Below are positions 35,172-44,199 of a stretch of DNA of 64,000 nucleotides, one piece after another (positions within the stretch are counted from its first letter, which is position 1; each line of letters starts with the position of its first letter). This DNA is from Arenibacter aquaticus (lineage in GTDB: Bacteria > Bacteroidota > Bacteroidia > Flavobacteriales > Flavobacteriaceae). Under the pieces are notes generated by a model. The model was not told the DNA's origin, did not search any database, and worked only from the letters and a program-made list of their open reading frames with translations. The stretch covers positions 294,210 through 358,209 of the forward strand of contig NZ_RQPJ01000021.1 of assembly GCF_003957295.1 (NCBI RefSeq), in the 5' to 3' direction. Position numbers and translations under genes: made by a program.

Positions 35172-36457
35172 TTAGGATTCAAGCCATTGGCCACGTCTTG
35201 TACCTCGTCTAAAACACGGAGTAAATTACCGCCCCAAAGTTGGGCTATCTCTTCTTCGGTATACCCCCTTTTTACCAATTCCAAGGTAACATTGGGGGTT
35301 TCCGAAGCATCGGACCAACCCGCTATACCACCGCCACCATCAAAGTCAGAACTAATCCCTACATGGTCTATCCCGATTAAATTTACCATATAATCTATAT
35401 GGTCAACAAAATCGGCGACGTCAACGGCTTGTGGAGCTTCTTGTTTTTTGGTAACCAAATCCTTGGCCAAAGCCACTACCTTTGAATAGTTATTTTTAAA
35501 TATTTTTTTCTTTTCTTCTCCCAAGTTGGCCAATTCATCCTTATTAAACCATTCAATCCCCAAGGAATCTGCTACTTCTTTGTAATAACCGGGCATGAAA
35601 TCGGCATGGGCCTGGTGTTTTTTTGTTTTTAGATAAGAACTAAAGGCTACAGTTTGTACAACACCGCCATTCTTTTTCATCAATAGCAATTGCTCGTCAT
35701 CCAAATTCCTGCTGTGGTCACATAGGGATCTGGCCGAGGAATGGGAGGCAATGATAGGGGCTTTGGACAGGGCAATCATCTGCTTCATGGATTCTTTGGA
35801 AACATGGGATACATCTATCATGATGCCCAGGCGGTTCATCTCGCTCACCGCCTTTTTTCCAAGGTCGCTTAAACCGTTGTGTAACCATACGTTATTGGCT
35901 TCCCCGGTGTTGGAATCACAAAATTGGCTGTGTCCGTTGTGGGAAAGGGAAATATAGCGTGCCCCTAAGTTGTAATAGTTTTCAAATTCTGATAGGTCTT
36001 CGCCAATTGGGTAGGCGTTTTCAACTCCTATCATGGCCACTTTTTTACCGGATTTTACAATTCTATAAACATCTTCCGAGGTATAGGCCAATTCAATTTC
36101 ATTAGGGGCTAGTTCTTTACAAAGTCTGTGGATGGCATTAAACTTGGACATGGCGTTTTCCTTGGCAGTGGCGTAGCCCGCTTCATCCAAGCTTGCTTGA
36201 CCGGTATAGACAATTAGCCAACTTACATCTAGCCCGCCTTCTTTCATCTTTGGTAGGTTTACTTGATTGTCCAACTCCTGGGTGTAATTTACCTCCTTGG
36301 TGAAATTGGCCACATTTATGTCGTTGTGGGTATCGATGGTAATGACCTCTTCATGGATTCTTGATGCCTTTTCTTCCAATCCCTCAACAGCTCCCTCTTG
36401 TTTTTCCTTACAGGACAAAAAAGCTAAAGAACATAATAATCCGATGAAATACTTCAT
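35168..36457 (-). CDS. lipoprotein dipeptidase, peptidase family M19
   Basis: 429 residues from the ATG at 36455-36457; the frame extends 24 bp upstream, but the ATG gives a proper lipoprotein signal MKYFIGLLCSLAFLSC. Zinc ligands begin with H-x-D in TIDTHNDIN, and VENAYPIG, DVSHVS, ASHSSAR and GISSDFDGGG are the M19 (renal dipeptidase) landmarks. It cleaves dipeptides, including those with D-residues, at the cell envelope. No operon partner on this strand. Confidence 0.92.
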   Translation of the reverse strand: MKYFIGLLCSLAFLSCKEKQEGAVEGLEEKASRIHEEVITIDTHNDINVANFTKEVNYTQELDNQVNLPKMKEGGLDVSWLIVYTGQASLDEAGYATAKENAMSKFNAIHRLCKELAPNEIELAYTSEDVYRIVKSGKKVAMIGVENAYPIGEDLSEFENYYNLGARYISLSHNGHSQFCDSNTGEANNVWLHNGLSDLGKKAVSEMNRLGIMIDVSHVSKESMKQMIALSKAPIIASHSSARSLCDHSRNLDDEQLLLMKKNGGVVQTVAFSSYLKTKKHQAHADFMPGYYKEVADSLGIEWFNKDELANLGEEKKKIFKNNYSKVVALAKDLVTKKQEAPQAVDVADFVDHIDYMVNLIGIDHVGISSDFDGGGGIAGWSDASETPNVTLELVKRGYTEEEIAQLWGGNLLRVLDEVQDVANGLNPN

Positions 36458-36669
36458 AATATTCTTATTTGATACATACAAATAACGCTATTTGACAACA
36501 AAAAATGAAGCCTAGATAACATTTAGTTGTAAACAGCATATTAAAAAGTGAGTTTTAAACTTTCAGTGACCAGACGATACTGGAAAATTAGGAGTTTAAG
36601 CCTGCTTAATTCTGAATCCAGCAATTTAAAAACTGATTTAACCTATAACCATTTTATAACAACCTAAAA

Positions 36670-38472
36670 TTGAAAACTAATAACCTACTGTCCCAATTAA
36701 CAAACCTGGAAGGGCAACTAAATCATTTTTCGTTTGAGGAACTAACCTCCGAAGAGGCCTCACTATTAAAGAAGTCCTTTGTGTCGTTCAAATCCCGTTT
36801 AGAGGAAAAAGTGTTGGGACCTAACACTAATCCAAGCTCCCCTTGTAAGGATGGGCAGGGATTGGATTTGACTCAAGAAGGTAATGATTCTGCTTGGAAT
36901 CCACAGGAAAGAAGGTTGTATAGGGAAGCTTCCCTCTTGGCGGGAGTAGGTAAGGAAATAAAATCGCCCATTGATAGCATTCTCAAATCTGTAGATGTTT
37001 TAAAGGAGAGCGACCTTTCTATTAGACAACTACAACAATTGAATGCCATAAGTGGCTCATCCAATTATCTTTTGGAAATTATTAATGAGTTGTTGGAATA
37101 TGCCAATCTTAGCAAGGGGCAGGATCCTATAGGCGAAATAGATTTTAATTTCCACAGCATTATTAAGGACACCCTATATCTGTGCAATACCCTTATTTTG
37201 AACAAAGAGGTTAGCCTACAGTTGGAAATGGATGAAGATGTTCCGGAAACACTAAGCGGAGACCCTTCCAAATTATCGCAAATACTGTTAACCTTATTGG
37301 GGAACATTATAAAAGGGAGGGACCAAGGGCATATCAGTTTAAAATTAAGAGTAAAGCAACAGCATGCCAAGCACTATGATTTGGAATTTATAATATCGGA
37401 ATCTGGACTGCCTACTCCGAACAACAGCTCTAGTTCAACAAATGAAGGTGCTAAATGGGAACAATACCAGGGAGCATCAGCTACGGGAAGTACTCTGTTA
37501 AGTTTTGAGATAGCCAAACAGACCATACAAAATTTAAAAGGGTACATGACCTTGCCCCAGGGACACAAGGCAGAATGGACCCATAAGTTTACCATTCCCT
37601 TTTCTAGGTCACAAGAGGGTAAGGTAACGGTTGCCGAATACGATGCTGAGTACCTGAAAACGGCATCAAAAGGAATAGCAGGAATGCATGTGCTTGTTTT
37701 TGAGGACAATATCCTTATTCAAAAGCTAATGGAACAGCGTTTAAAAAAATGGGGCTGTAAAGTATTGGTGACAGACAGTGGCATAAAAGGTATAAATTAT
37801 CTGCAGGACCAAACGGTAGACCTGGTATTGTTGGATATTGAAATGCCCATGATGAACGGTTTTAAAATAGCACGATCTATACGTGAATTTGCTTTGAACA
37901 GCGGTAAAGACCTTAGCATAGTTGCATTGTCCCGGGAATTTTCCAATAGCCATCTTAGAAAATGTAAAGCCCTGGGCATAAAGGAATATATAAAGAAACC
38001 CTATAGTCCGGACCAACTTTTGGCTAGCATGTATAAATGTAAAAATGACTTGGATTCCAAGGCCTTGTTTGGTAATACCAATAATACGGATTTATACCCA
38101 TTGGAGATTGACTTATGTTCGGCTAATCTTTCCAATATTCTTGAGGAATGTATGGGGGAAATTGATCTTTTGGAGGAGTTGATAGTACTTTTTAAGCAAA
38201 ATATCCTGGAATTTATTGGAAAGGCCAACATATATATCCCACAGGGCAATTTTACGAAGCTGGGATTTGCAGCCCATAAAGTAAAAACCGGATTGTCCAT
38301 GATGAAGGCACATGGCTTATATGCCTTGGTGAGCAAGATTGTAGTCTGCTGTAAGACTAACCAGAATAGAAAGAGCATAGAGTTTTTATATAACCAAATC
38401 CTGAAGACCTATCCCATGGTGGAAAAGGCTATTGATAATCAATTGGAAAGCCTAAAGGACAACAAGAACTAA
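36670..38472 (+). CDS. degenerate hybrid histidine kinase with receiver and HPt domains
   Basis: 600 residues, no membrane segment. The N-terminal coiled region is followed by a kinase dimerisation helix at 85-112 in which the H-box reads GVGKEIKSP: K95 stands where the phosphoacceptor His should be. The ATPase domain (about 160-312) keeps N212 in the N-box but the G1 motif is SESGLPTP instead of DxGxG. The receiver (338-458) is intact with E345-D346, phospho-site D389 and K443. The HPt domain (about 480-600) has H536 in AAHKVKTG. The start is a TTG at 36670; no ATG fits. So it is probably a pseudokinase that accepts phosphate from another kinase. The next gene is 23 bp away. Confidence 0.85.
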   Translation: MKTNNLLSQLTNLEGQLNHFSFEELTSEEASLLKKSFVSFKSRLEEKVLGPNTNPSSPCKDGQGLDLTQEGNDSAWNPQERRLYREASLLAGVGKEIKSPIDSILKSVDVLKESDLSIRQLQQLNAISGSSNYLLEIINELLEYANLSKGQDPIGEIDFNFHSIIKDTLYLCNTLILNKEVSLQLEMDEDVPETLSGDPSKLSQILLTLLGNIIKGRDQGHISLKLRVKQQHAKHYDLEFIISESGLPTPNNSSSSTNEGAKWEQYQGASATGSTLLSFEIAKQTIQNLKGYMTLPQGHKAEWTHKFTIPFSRSQEGKVTVAEYDAEYLKTASKGIAGMHVLVFEDNILIQKLMEQRLKKWGCKVLVTDSGIKGINYLQDQTVDLVLLDIEMPMMNGFKIARSIREFALNSGKDLSIVALSREFSNSHLRKCKALGIKEYIKKPYSPDQLLASMYKCKNDLDSKALFGNTNNTDLYPLEIDLCSANLSNILEECMGEIDLLEELIVLFKQNILEFIGKANIYIPQGNFTKLGFAAHKVKTGLSMMKAHGLYALVSKIVVCCKTNQNRKSIEFLYNQILKTYPMVEKAIDNQLESLKDNKN

Positions 38473-38495
38473 AAGCCATTAAAAAGAGCAAATAC

Positions 38496-40313
38496 GTGAA
38501 AACTCCCAATGTACATGACAACCTATTATGGGATTTAACAATCTTATTTGCTGTATTGACCATAGCTTATTTAACAACTATATATATAACCAACAAATTG
38601 CGAACAAAATCGGATAATAATATAAATAGTAGAAGTCAAATAATGGCCATAGTTTGTCAGTTGTTGCTTTATGGCCAAAGTAAAAGTGACGAGTATAGTG
38701 GTTTCTGTAAAGACCTCAAGGTATCCTTGTGGAAACTGTTGAGAGTACCTGGAAACAAAGTAATATTGTCAGAAATCCTCCTAAAACTGGATGCAGATCT
38801 GGCAGATACATCCCGGGAAAGAATTTATTCCCTCTATAAAGAATTTAAACTTCACATTGAGGCCTTTGAACAGGCCCAGGCCAAAGGCCATAATACCTCC
38901 AATAAAGCTATGCCCAGGAAATGGACTAGTACAGTAGAGGACAAACAAGAAGATTTAGAAACAACAATGAAAGACCCCCAGGACAATATGCCAAAAGATA
39001 AATACCCAAGCAATTTTGTAGGTGATGAGGTAATTGAGATGAATTTTATTCCTTTGGTCACACAAAATCAGGAAATGGCAGATGAGGCCACAAAGGCCTT
39101 CCACGAGGCTTTGTTGATTAACTGCGATCTTGATTTCTTAATGCAGTGTTTAAGGGCACAAAATAAAGAACCTGATCCTTATGAGGAGGTGTATAATACC
39201 TTGATAGACAAAATAGTAGACAGCCCTAATGAGGGTAAAGATATAGTTGAGTCTTCTTTTTTAAATATCGATTTCTTGCCAATGATAATGGATGCTGAAA
39301 ATTCAGAGGCGGAGGAAACAGAATCTATGGTAGATATTAACGACTTGGATGTAGATTATGAAGTAGTCATTGACCCGCATCTAAAAAGTCAGATTACCCA
39401 AATATTGGAGTCGCACACACGGGAACAGCTACAAGATGAGGTATTATTTGACAAGGAAACCAATATTTTGGATTTGGGTGAAATGGACATCCCTGCAGCC
39501 AAATTCTATACGGACTGGGAATACAAAAAAGTAAAGCTATTACAATCTATAGTCGAAATGGGGGATATCCGTGAGGTTCCCTTATTGAATGAAATGTTGG
39601 ATGAAGAAGAAAATGAATCAATAAGCGTATTGATCAAGGAAATTATCCATAGGTTTTTGTCGGAATATCCCATGGTTATAGATGAGGACTACATTGATTC
39701 AACAAAGGTAAAAATAGGGGACCATTATGTTTTGAACCATTTTTTTCATGCTGTAGATACCGAATCACAACTTATTCTTTTGGAAGAAATTATGCAGGTG
39801 GGGGGACTTAATGAGTATTATTTTTTGGAAACCCTGATTGATTACCCTGAAAAAAGTGTTGCGGATAAGGCTAAAATAGTATCGGAAGTGCTAAAAATGA
39901 AGTTGGAACTGAGTTACCAGGATGGCACAGAAGAAGGAACCGGCCTATTCGCCAATCAGGATTTGGATTTAAATAGTAGTGTCAGGGATGGGGCCATATT
40001 CTCTCCCAAGACCCAAAAGACCTTAAGTTTTAGTAGTTACGGCTGTGCATCTGTTCAGGATAACAATGCCATGCCGGTATCAGAAGCGGCTCATCCATTT
40101 AAGGAAAAACACAATAGTGTATTAAGTACTGGCCAGGAAGACACAGGCTCCATAGATATATTCAATATTGATTTTGAACTGTCGCGCTCCAGTGTTGGCC
40201 ATGATCAAGAGACGTCAAGGGTTGAAGACAATGAAGGGAAAAAGGATTCAGAAGACCTAAATTTTCTAGGTCACTTAAAAGACTTGGGACATAAATTTTT
40301 AAAAAACAAATAA
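38496..40313 (+). CDS. membrane-anchored acidic protein with HEAT-like helices
   Basis: 605 residues, GTG start. One N-terminal membrane helix (about 13-33) is followed by a long acidic, helical cytoplasmic part. Around 345-480 the pattern LLQSIVEMGDIREVPLLNEML and LILLEEIMQVGGLNEYYFLETL has the leucine spacing of HEAT repeats. The region 480-600 is low in complexity and Ser/Asp-rich, probably disordered. As I recall, HEAT proteins with an N-terminal helix occur next to response regulators and glycosyltransferases in Flavobacteria; no glycosyltransferase is adjacent here. It lies 23 bp after the degenerate kinase, so a joint function is likely but unknown. Confidence 0.72.
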   Translation: MKTPNVHDNLLWDLTILFAVLTIAYLTTIYITNKLRTKSDNNINSRSQIMAIVCQLLLYGQSKSDEYSGFCKDLKVSLWKLLRVPGNKVILSEILLKLDADLADTSRERIYSLYKEFKLHIEAFEQAQAKGHNTSNKAMPRKWTSTVEDKQEDLETTMKDPQDNMPKDKYPSNFVGDEVIEMNFIPLVTQNQEMADEATKAFHEALLINCDLDFLMQCLRAQNKEPDPYEEVYNTLIDKIVDSPNEGKDIVESSFLNIDFLPMIMDAENSEAEETESMVDINDLDVDYEVVIDPHLKSQITQILESHTREQLQDEVLFDKETNILDLGEMDIPAAKFYTDWEYKKVKLLQSIVEMGDIREVPLLNEMLDEEENESISVLIKEIIHRFLSEYPMVIDEDYIDSTKVKIGDHYVLNHFFHAVDTESQLILLEEIMQVGGLNEYYFLETLIDYPEKSVADKAKIVSEVLKMKLELSYQDGTEEGTGLFANQDLDLNSSVRDGAIFSPKTQKTLSFSSYGCASVQDNNAMPVSEAAHPFKEKHNSVLSTGQEDTGSIDIFNIDFELSRSSVGHDQETSRVEDNEGKKDSEDLNFLGHLKDLGHKFLKNK

Positions 40314-40525
40314 CCTATAGCGTTCTTTAAGTTATTAGGGTTGTCTTTTGCAACTCTTTGGGTTCCATATCCTAATAGGTAGAAAAGGACCAAACTTTAA
40401 GAACTTGTGATTTGACAACTAAAAATATGAAGTACACAACATTTAATTGATTTGAACACCAAATATAAATATGTTTACCATATAATTATTGACCCAAGCA
40501 ATAATAACTTAAACCAAGTCTTACT

Positions 40526-40624
40526 ATGTTATACGATACCTACGGAGAGGAATACTTATTATTCCTACAAGATTTAAATGAAATTTTAAGTTTAAACCAA
40601 TTAGTTGAATTGGACTATATGTAG
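40526..40624 (+). CDS. micropeptide A of the YLxFxxDLNEIL pair
   Basis: A 32-codon frame starting ATG TTA TAC. Residues 10-21 read YLLFLQDLNEIL. Acidic, amphipathic, single short helix expected; no signal peptide. The neighbouring frame at 40661 encodes a clear paralogue: of twelve residues in the motif, nine are identical, and the spacing of Leu and the final aromatic residue is also shared. A GAA/GAG synonymous difference inside an otherwise identical DNA stretch argues for selection on protein sequence. The 212 bp upstream contain a weak multi-stem structure (40333-40377) and no perfect promoter box. Function unknown. Confidence 0.65.
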   Translation: MLYDTYGEEYLLFLQDLNEILSLNQLVELDYM

Positions 40625-40660
40625 TTCACTTTTAAACTGAAAATCTAAAACCCCTAAAAG

Positions 40661-40762
40661 ATGGCAAAACAAAATCCAGACAATGCGGCTTATTTAAACT
40701 TTATTGAAGATTTAAATGAGATTTTAATTGATTATAATATCAATAAATTGAGTTTTTCTTAG
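40661..40762 (+). CDS. micropeptide B of the YLxFxxDLNEIL pair
   Basis: A 33-codon frame starting ATGGCAAAACAA. Residues 11-22 read YLNFIEDLNEIL, followed by a hydrophobic tail ending KLSFS. It is 36 bp after micropeptide A and 11 bp before a strong terminator, so it closes the transcription unit. It does not match any family I know. The two frames are same-strand, same length and share the motif, which is hard to explain for non-coding DNA. Whether they act as peptides on the pseudokinase or HEAT protein upstream, or independently, cannot be told from sequence. Confidence 0.68.
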   Translation: MAKQNPDNAAYLNFIEDLNEILIDYNINKLSFS

Positions 40763-40773
40763 TAGAATTAATT

Positions 40774-40822
40774 AAAAACCATAGGGCCGGATAAGCAGTG
40801 TTTATCCGGCCCTATGGTTTTT
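40774..40822. terminator. bidirectional intrinsic terminator
   Basis: A 21-bp perfect stem (AAAAACCATAGGGCCGGATA and its complement, one base more on each side) with a 7-base loop lies between the micro-ORFs and rpoD. T-runs on both strands let it serve both converging units. Confidence 0.95.
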
Positions 40823-40830
40823 ATACCTTG

Positions 40831-41694
40831 TTATCCCAAATAGGTTTTTAATAATTTACTTCTAGAATTGTGCCGTAGTTTTCTGATAGCCTTCTCCCTT
40901 ATCTGTCTTACGCGCTCCCTGGTTAGGTCGAATGTTTGACCAATTTCAGCCAAAGTCATGGATTGTTGGTCCCCAATACCGTAGTAAAGCTTAACAACAT
41001 CTGCCTCGCGTTGAGATAAGGTGTCCAGCGCTCTATTTATTTCCGTATTTAGGGATTGCTGTAGCAGTATACGGTCTGGCCTAGGTGATTCCCCAGAGCG
41101 CATAACATCATAGAGATTGGAATCCTCTCCTTCCTTTAAAGGGGCGTCCATGGACACATGTCTTCCTGAATTTTTTAGTGATTGTTTTACCTCGCTCACT
41201 GTCATTTCCAATTCCTTGGCTATCTCCTCAGGAGAAGGTGGGCGCTGATGTGCCTGCTCCAAATAGGAAAAGGTCTTCTTAATTTTGTTGATAGAACCAA
41301 TCTTGTTCAAAGGCAGGCGAACCACTCTGGATTGCTCGGCCAAGGCCTGTAATATTGATTGGCGTATCCACCAAACCGCATAGGAAATAAACTTAAATCC
41401 TCGGGTCTCGTCAAACCGTTTGGCAGCCTTTACCAATCCTACATTTCCTTCATTGATCAAATCGGGCAACTTTAATCCCTGATTTTGATATTGTTTTGCA
41501 ACAGAAACTACAAATCTTAAATTTGCTGTTGTAAGTTTTTCCAACGCTATTTGATCCCCATCCCTTATTTTCTGTGCTAGCTCTACCTCCTCATTAGCGG
41601 TGATCAACTCAATTTTACTGATATCTTGCAGATATTTGTCCAATGACTTTGATTCTCTGTTGGTTACCTGCTTGATAATCTTTAGTTGCCTCAT
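40831..41694 (-). CDS. rpoD: primary RNA polymerase sigma factor
   Basis: 287 residues, the short primary sigma factor typical of Bacteroidota, lacking the long region 1.1 of E. coli RpoD. Region 2 ([45 protein letters not shown]), region 3 and region 4 ([33 protein letters not shown]) are all complete. This sigma recognises the TAnnTTTG boxes noted elsewhere in the window. It converges on the micro-ORF unit across a shared terminator and is transcribed alone. Confidence 0.97.
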   Translation of the reverse strand: MRQLKIIKQVTNRESKSLDKYLQDISKIELITANEEVELAQKIRDGDQIALEKLTTANLRFVVSVAKQYQNQGLKLPDLINEGNVGLVKAAKRFDETRGFKFISYAVWWIRQSILQALAEQSRVVRLPLNKIGSINKIKKTFSYLEQAHQRPPSPEEIAKELEMTVSEVKQSLKNSGRHVSMDAPLKEGEDSNLYDVMRSGESPRPDRILLQQSLNTEINRALDTLSQREADVVKLYYGIGDQQSMTLAEIGQTFDLTRERVRQIREKAIRKLRHNSRSKLLKTYLG

Positions 41695-41914
41695 ATATAT
41701 CTTTATTTGGAATTAGAAGTATTAATCTATCATTATACATTATTATTACGTCTTTTCCAAGGGAAGTAGGAATACTTATACATAATTTATGAGAAGTTTA
41801 AGATATTGAACATGGATTTCCTGCTTATAAATAATATTTTGCCATCTTGCGGCGTCTTGGAGGTTAAAACAGACTGCAATATTCCTCTATGGTAATCCCG
41901 AAGTAGCAAATGAT

Positions 41915-42424
41915 ATGAGTAAAAGAGCATTGGCAAAATACTTGTCCGAATTGGATAAAGAAGAGTTGGAGACCCAACTTATGGATCTTTATAACAGGTT
42001 TCCGGTGGTTAAGGAATATTATGATTTTGTTTTCAACCCTAAGGAAGACAAATTGGTACAGGAGGCCAAAGTAAAAATATCCAATGAGTACTTTCCCCTT
42101 AAAAGAAAAAGGCCCAAGGCAAGACGTTCTGTTGCCCAAAAGTATATCAAGCATTTTACTAAATTAGGGGTAGCCCCACATTTGATAGCAGATGTGATGT
42201 TGTTCAATTTGGAAATAGCACAGTCGTTCTCTACAGAAAAGAAAGTCCCAGATGCCTTTTATAAAAGCATGGCCAATTCCTTTAAAGAATTGGTGCAGCA
42301 TATTGCAGTGAACGGCTTATTAAGTGATTTTAGGGAGCGAATAGTTGCCTGTTATGTTTTTACCAATGAACACCGTTGGCCAAATCAGGAGGACTTCTCC
42401 AAATCCTTGGATATTATAGATTGA
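41915..42424 (+). CDS. DUF6155 family protein
   Basis: 169 residues. The start MSKRALAKYLSELDKEELE and the middle basic patch PLKRKRPKARRSVAQKYIKHF match a conserved Bacteroidota family (DUF6155 as I recall). All helical, no membrane segment. A DNA- or RNA-binding role would suit the basic patch but that is speculation. It starts a new plus-strand region after rpoD. Confidence 0.75.
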   Translation: MSKRALAKYLSELDKEELETQLMDLYNRFPVVKEYYDFVFNPKEDKLVQEAKVKISNEYFPLKRKRPKARRSVAQKYIKHFTKLGVAPHLIADVMLFNLEIAQSFSTEKKVPDAFYKSMANSFKELVQHIAVNGLLSDFRERIVACYVFTNEHRWPNQEDFSKSLDIID

Positions 42425-42630
42425 TATAATAGCCAAAATAGGTTTTACAATACCTAATTGTGGTGTACAATAGCTGTCTTGGTTTATTTTCAACATGAGG
42501 TTTGTTATAGCCCTTATGTCTTGGTATCGGGCTATTTCTTCCTTGTCAATCATACCCCTTTTATAGGTTTCAAAGAGGGATCGGGCTGTATGTTTTAAAT
42601 ATTAAATTTCATTCGAGCATAAAAAACTCT

Positions 42631-42638
42631 TAATTTTG
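42631..42638 (+). promoter_or_regulatory. putative -7 box of the helicase-glycosyltransferase unit
   Basis: TAATTTTG fits TAnnTTTG, 40 bp upstream of the helicase TTG start. Confidence 0.5.
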
Positions 42639-42678
42639 TAAGGTTTGATTGTTCTTAATTTAAAATTATTGATCCAAT

Positions 42679-44190
42679 TTGGAGCTACCTAAAGAAACCA
42701 AGGAAAAAACCCTATACGATTATCAAGAGGAAGATCTGAACACTATTTTTAAGTGTTTGGACGAATCTCCAGATGATATAAACTTACTTTATCAATTGCC
42801 TACCGGTGGTGGGAAAACTGTGGTTTTCTCTGAAATTGCCAAGCGGTATATCAACAAAACAAAAAAAAAGGTAGTTGTACTTACCCATAGGATTGAATTA
42901 AGTAATCAAACCTCACGGATGTTGCGTGGATTTGGTGTTAAGAACAAAATAATTAACAGTGAGGTAAAAGAGTTGAGTGACCAAGATGATTATATGTGCT
43001 TTGTTGCCATGGTAGAAACACTCAACAATAGACTGCAGGATGATAAGGTTAAGATAAACGATATTGGCCTGGTCATAATAGATGAAGCACATTATAATTC
43101 CTTTAGAAAGTTATTCAAGTATTTTAATAAGTCAATTATTCTTGGGGTTACGGCCACTCCGTTGAGTTCCAATATTAAGCTACCCATGAAGGACAATTAT
43201 CAAAAATTGATTGTTGGGGAGTCCATTTCGTCGCTCATAAGCAAAAACTTTTTGGCCAAGGCCAATATGTACAGCTATGATGTTAGCTTAAAAAGTTTAA
43301 AATTGGGTATTAGTGGAGATTATACCGTAAAGTCTTCTGATGAGCTTTATGGAAATCAAAACATGCTCTCTAAATTGGTGAGTGCCTATGAAGAAATAGC
43401 CAAAGGCACCAAAACGCTTATCTTTAATAACGGAATAAACACCTCTTTATATGTACGGGACACCTTTAGAAAGGCCGGGTACAATATTAGGCACCTGGAT
43501 AATAAGAACAGTGCATCGGAACGCAAGGAGATTTTGGAATGGTTTTCCAAAACCCCAGATGCCATTCTTACATCGGTAAGTATTTTGACAACTGGATTTG
43601 ATGAACCTACCGTAGAAACTATTATCCTTAATCGTGCCACCAAATCCCTAACCCTTTATTTTCAAATGATAGGAAGGGGGTCTAGGATATTACCTAACAA
43701 AAATGAGTTTACCGTGGTAGACTTGGGCAACAATGTGGCTCGATTTGGTCTTTGGGATGCACCTATAGATTGGCAGGAAATTTTTCATTTCCCCGATTTC
43801 TATTTGGAGAGTATAAAGAATGACGAAGAAATTGAAAGGGATTTTGTCTACGAAATGCCACCGGAACTAAAGGAATTGTTCGGTAAATCAAAAAATATAG
43901 AATTCGATATCAAGGCAGAATATAAAAAGGTTTTCGCCCAAGGCCTTAAGTCCAAGACTGTTCTGGAAAAGAGTATAGAACAACATGCCACCATCTGTGT
44001 GGAGAATAGCGAAGATGTTTTTGATGCCCGTATTTTGGCAAAAAAGCTAAAGGAGGAAATAGCCTATAGGGTACGTCAATATTCGTACTGTATAATGAAC
44101 AATACAAAAAATTACAAAGAGTGGCTGGAAGAGGATTATGAACGTAAATTACGTTCTAAAATATCCCAGAAATTTGCCCAACGCATGTAG
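42679..44190 (+). CDS. superfamily 2 DEAD/DEAH helicase
   Basis: 503 residues. Motif I is GGGKT at 43-47, motif II DEAH at 135-138, motif III TAT at 158-160 and motif VI QMIGRGSR near 330. The two RecA domains are followed by a C-terminal extension of about 120 residues that I do not recognise. The start is TTG at 42679: an in-frame stop lies just upstream and no ATG is near. The glycosyltransferase gene follows 9 bp later, an odd pairing for a helicase. It resembles type III restriction or RecQ-distant helicases only in general layout. Confidence 0.88.
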   Translation: MELPKETKEKTLYDYQEEDLNTIFKCLDESPDDINLLYQLPTGGGKTVVFSEIAKRYINKTKKKVVVLTHRIELSNQTSRMLRGFGVKNKIINSEVKELSDQDDYMCFVAMVETLNNRLQDDKVKINDIGLVIIDEAHYNSFRKLFKYFNKSIILGVTATPLSSNIKLPMKDNYQKLIVGESISSLISKNFLAKANMYSYDVSLKSLKLGISGDYTVKSSDELYGNQNMLSKLVSAYEEIAKGTKTLIFNNGINTSLYVRDTFRKAGYNIRHLDNKNSASERKEILEWFSKTPDAILTSVSILTTGFDEPTVETIILNRATKSLTLYFQMIGRGSRILPNKNEFTVVDLGNNVARFGLWDAPIDWQEIFHFPDFYLESIKNDEEIERDFVYEMPPELKELFGKSKNIEFDIKAEYKKVFAQGLKSKTVLEKSIEQHATICVENSEDVFDARILAKKLKEEIAYRVRQYSYCIMNNTKNYKEWLEEDYERKLRSKISQKFAQRM

Positions 44191-44199
44191 AAAAGAGCA

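Noticed and set aside
40333-40377. Multi-stem structure upstream of the micro-ORFs (TATTAGG / CCTAATA with an inner GTTG / CAAC stem)
   Set aside because: The stems are short and unsupported by comparison; I mention it in the micro-ORF entry but do not call it a structured RNA.
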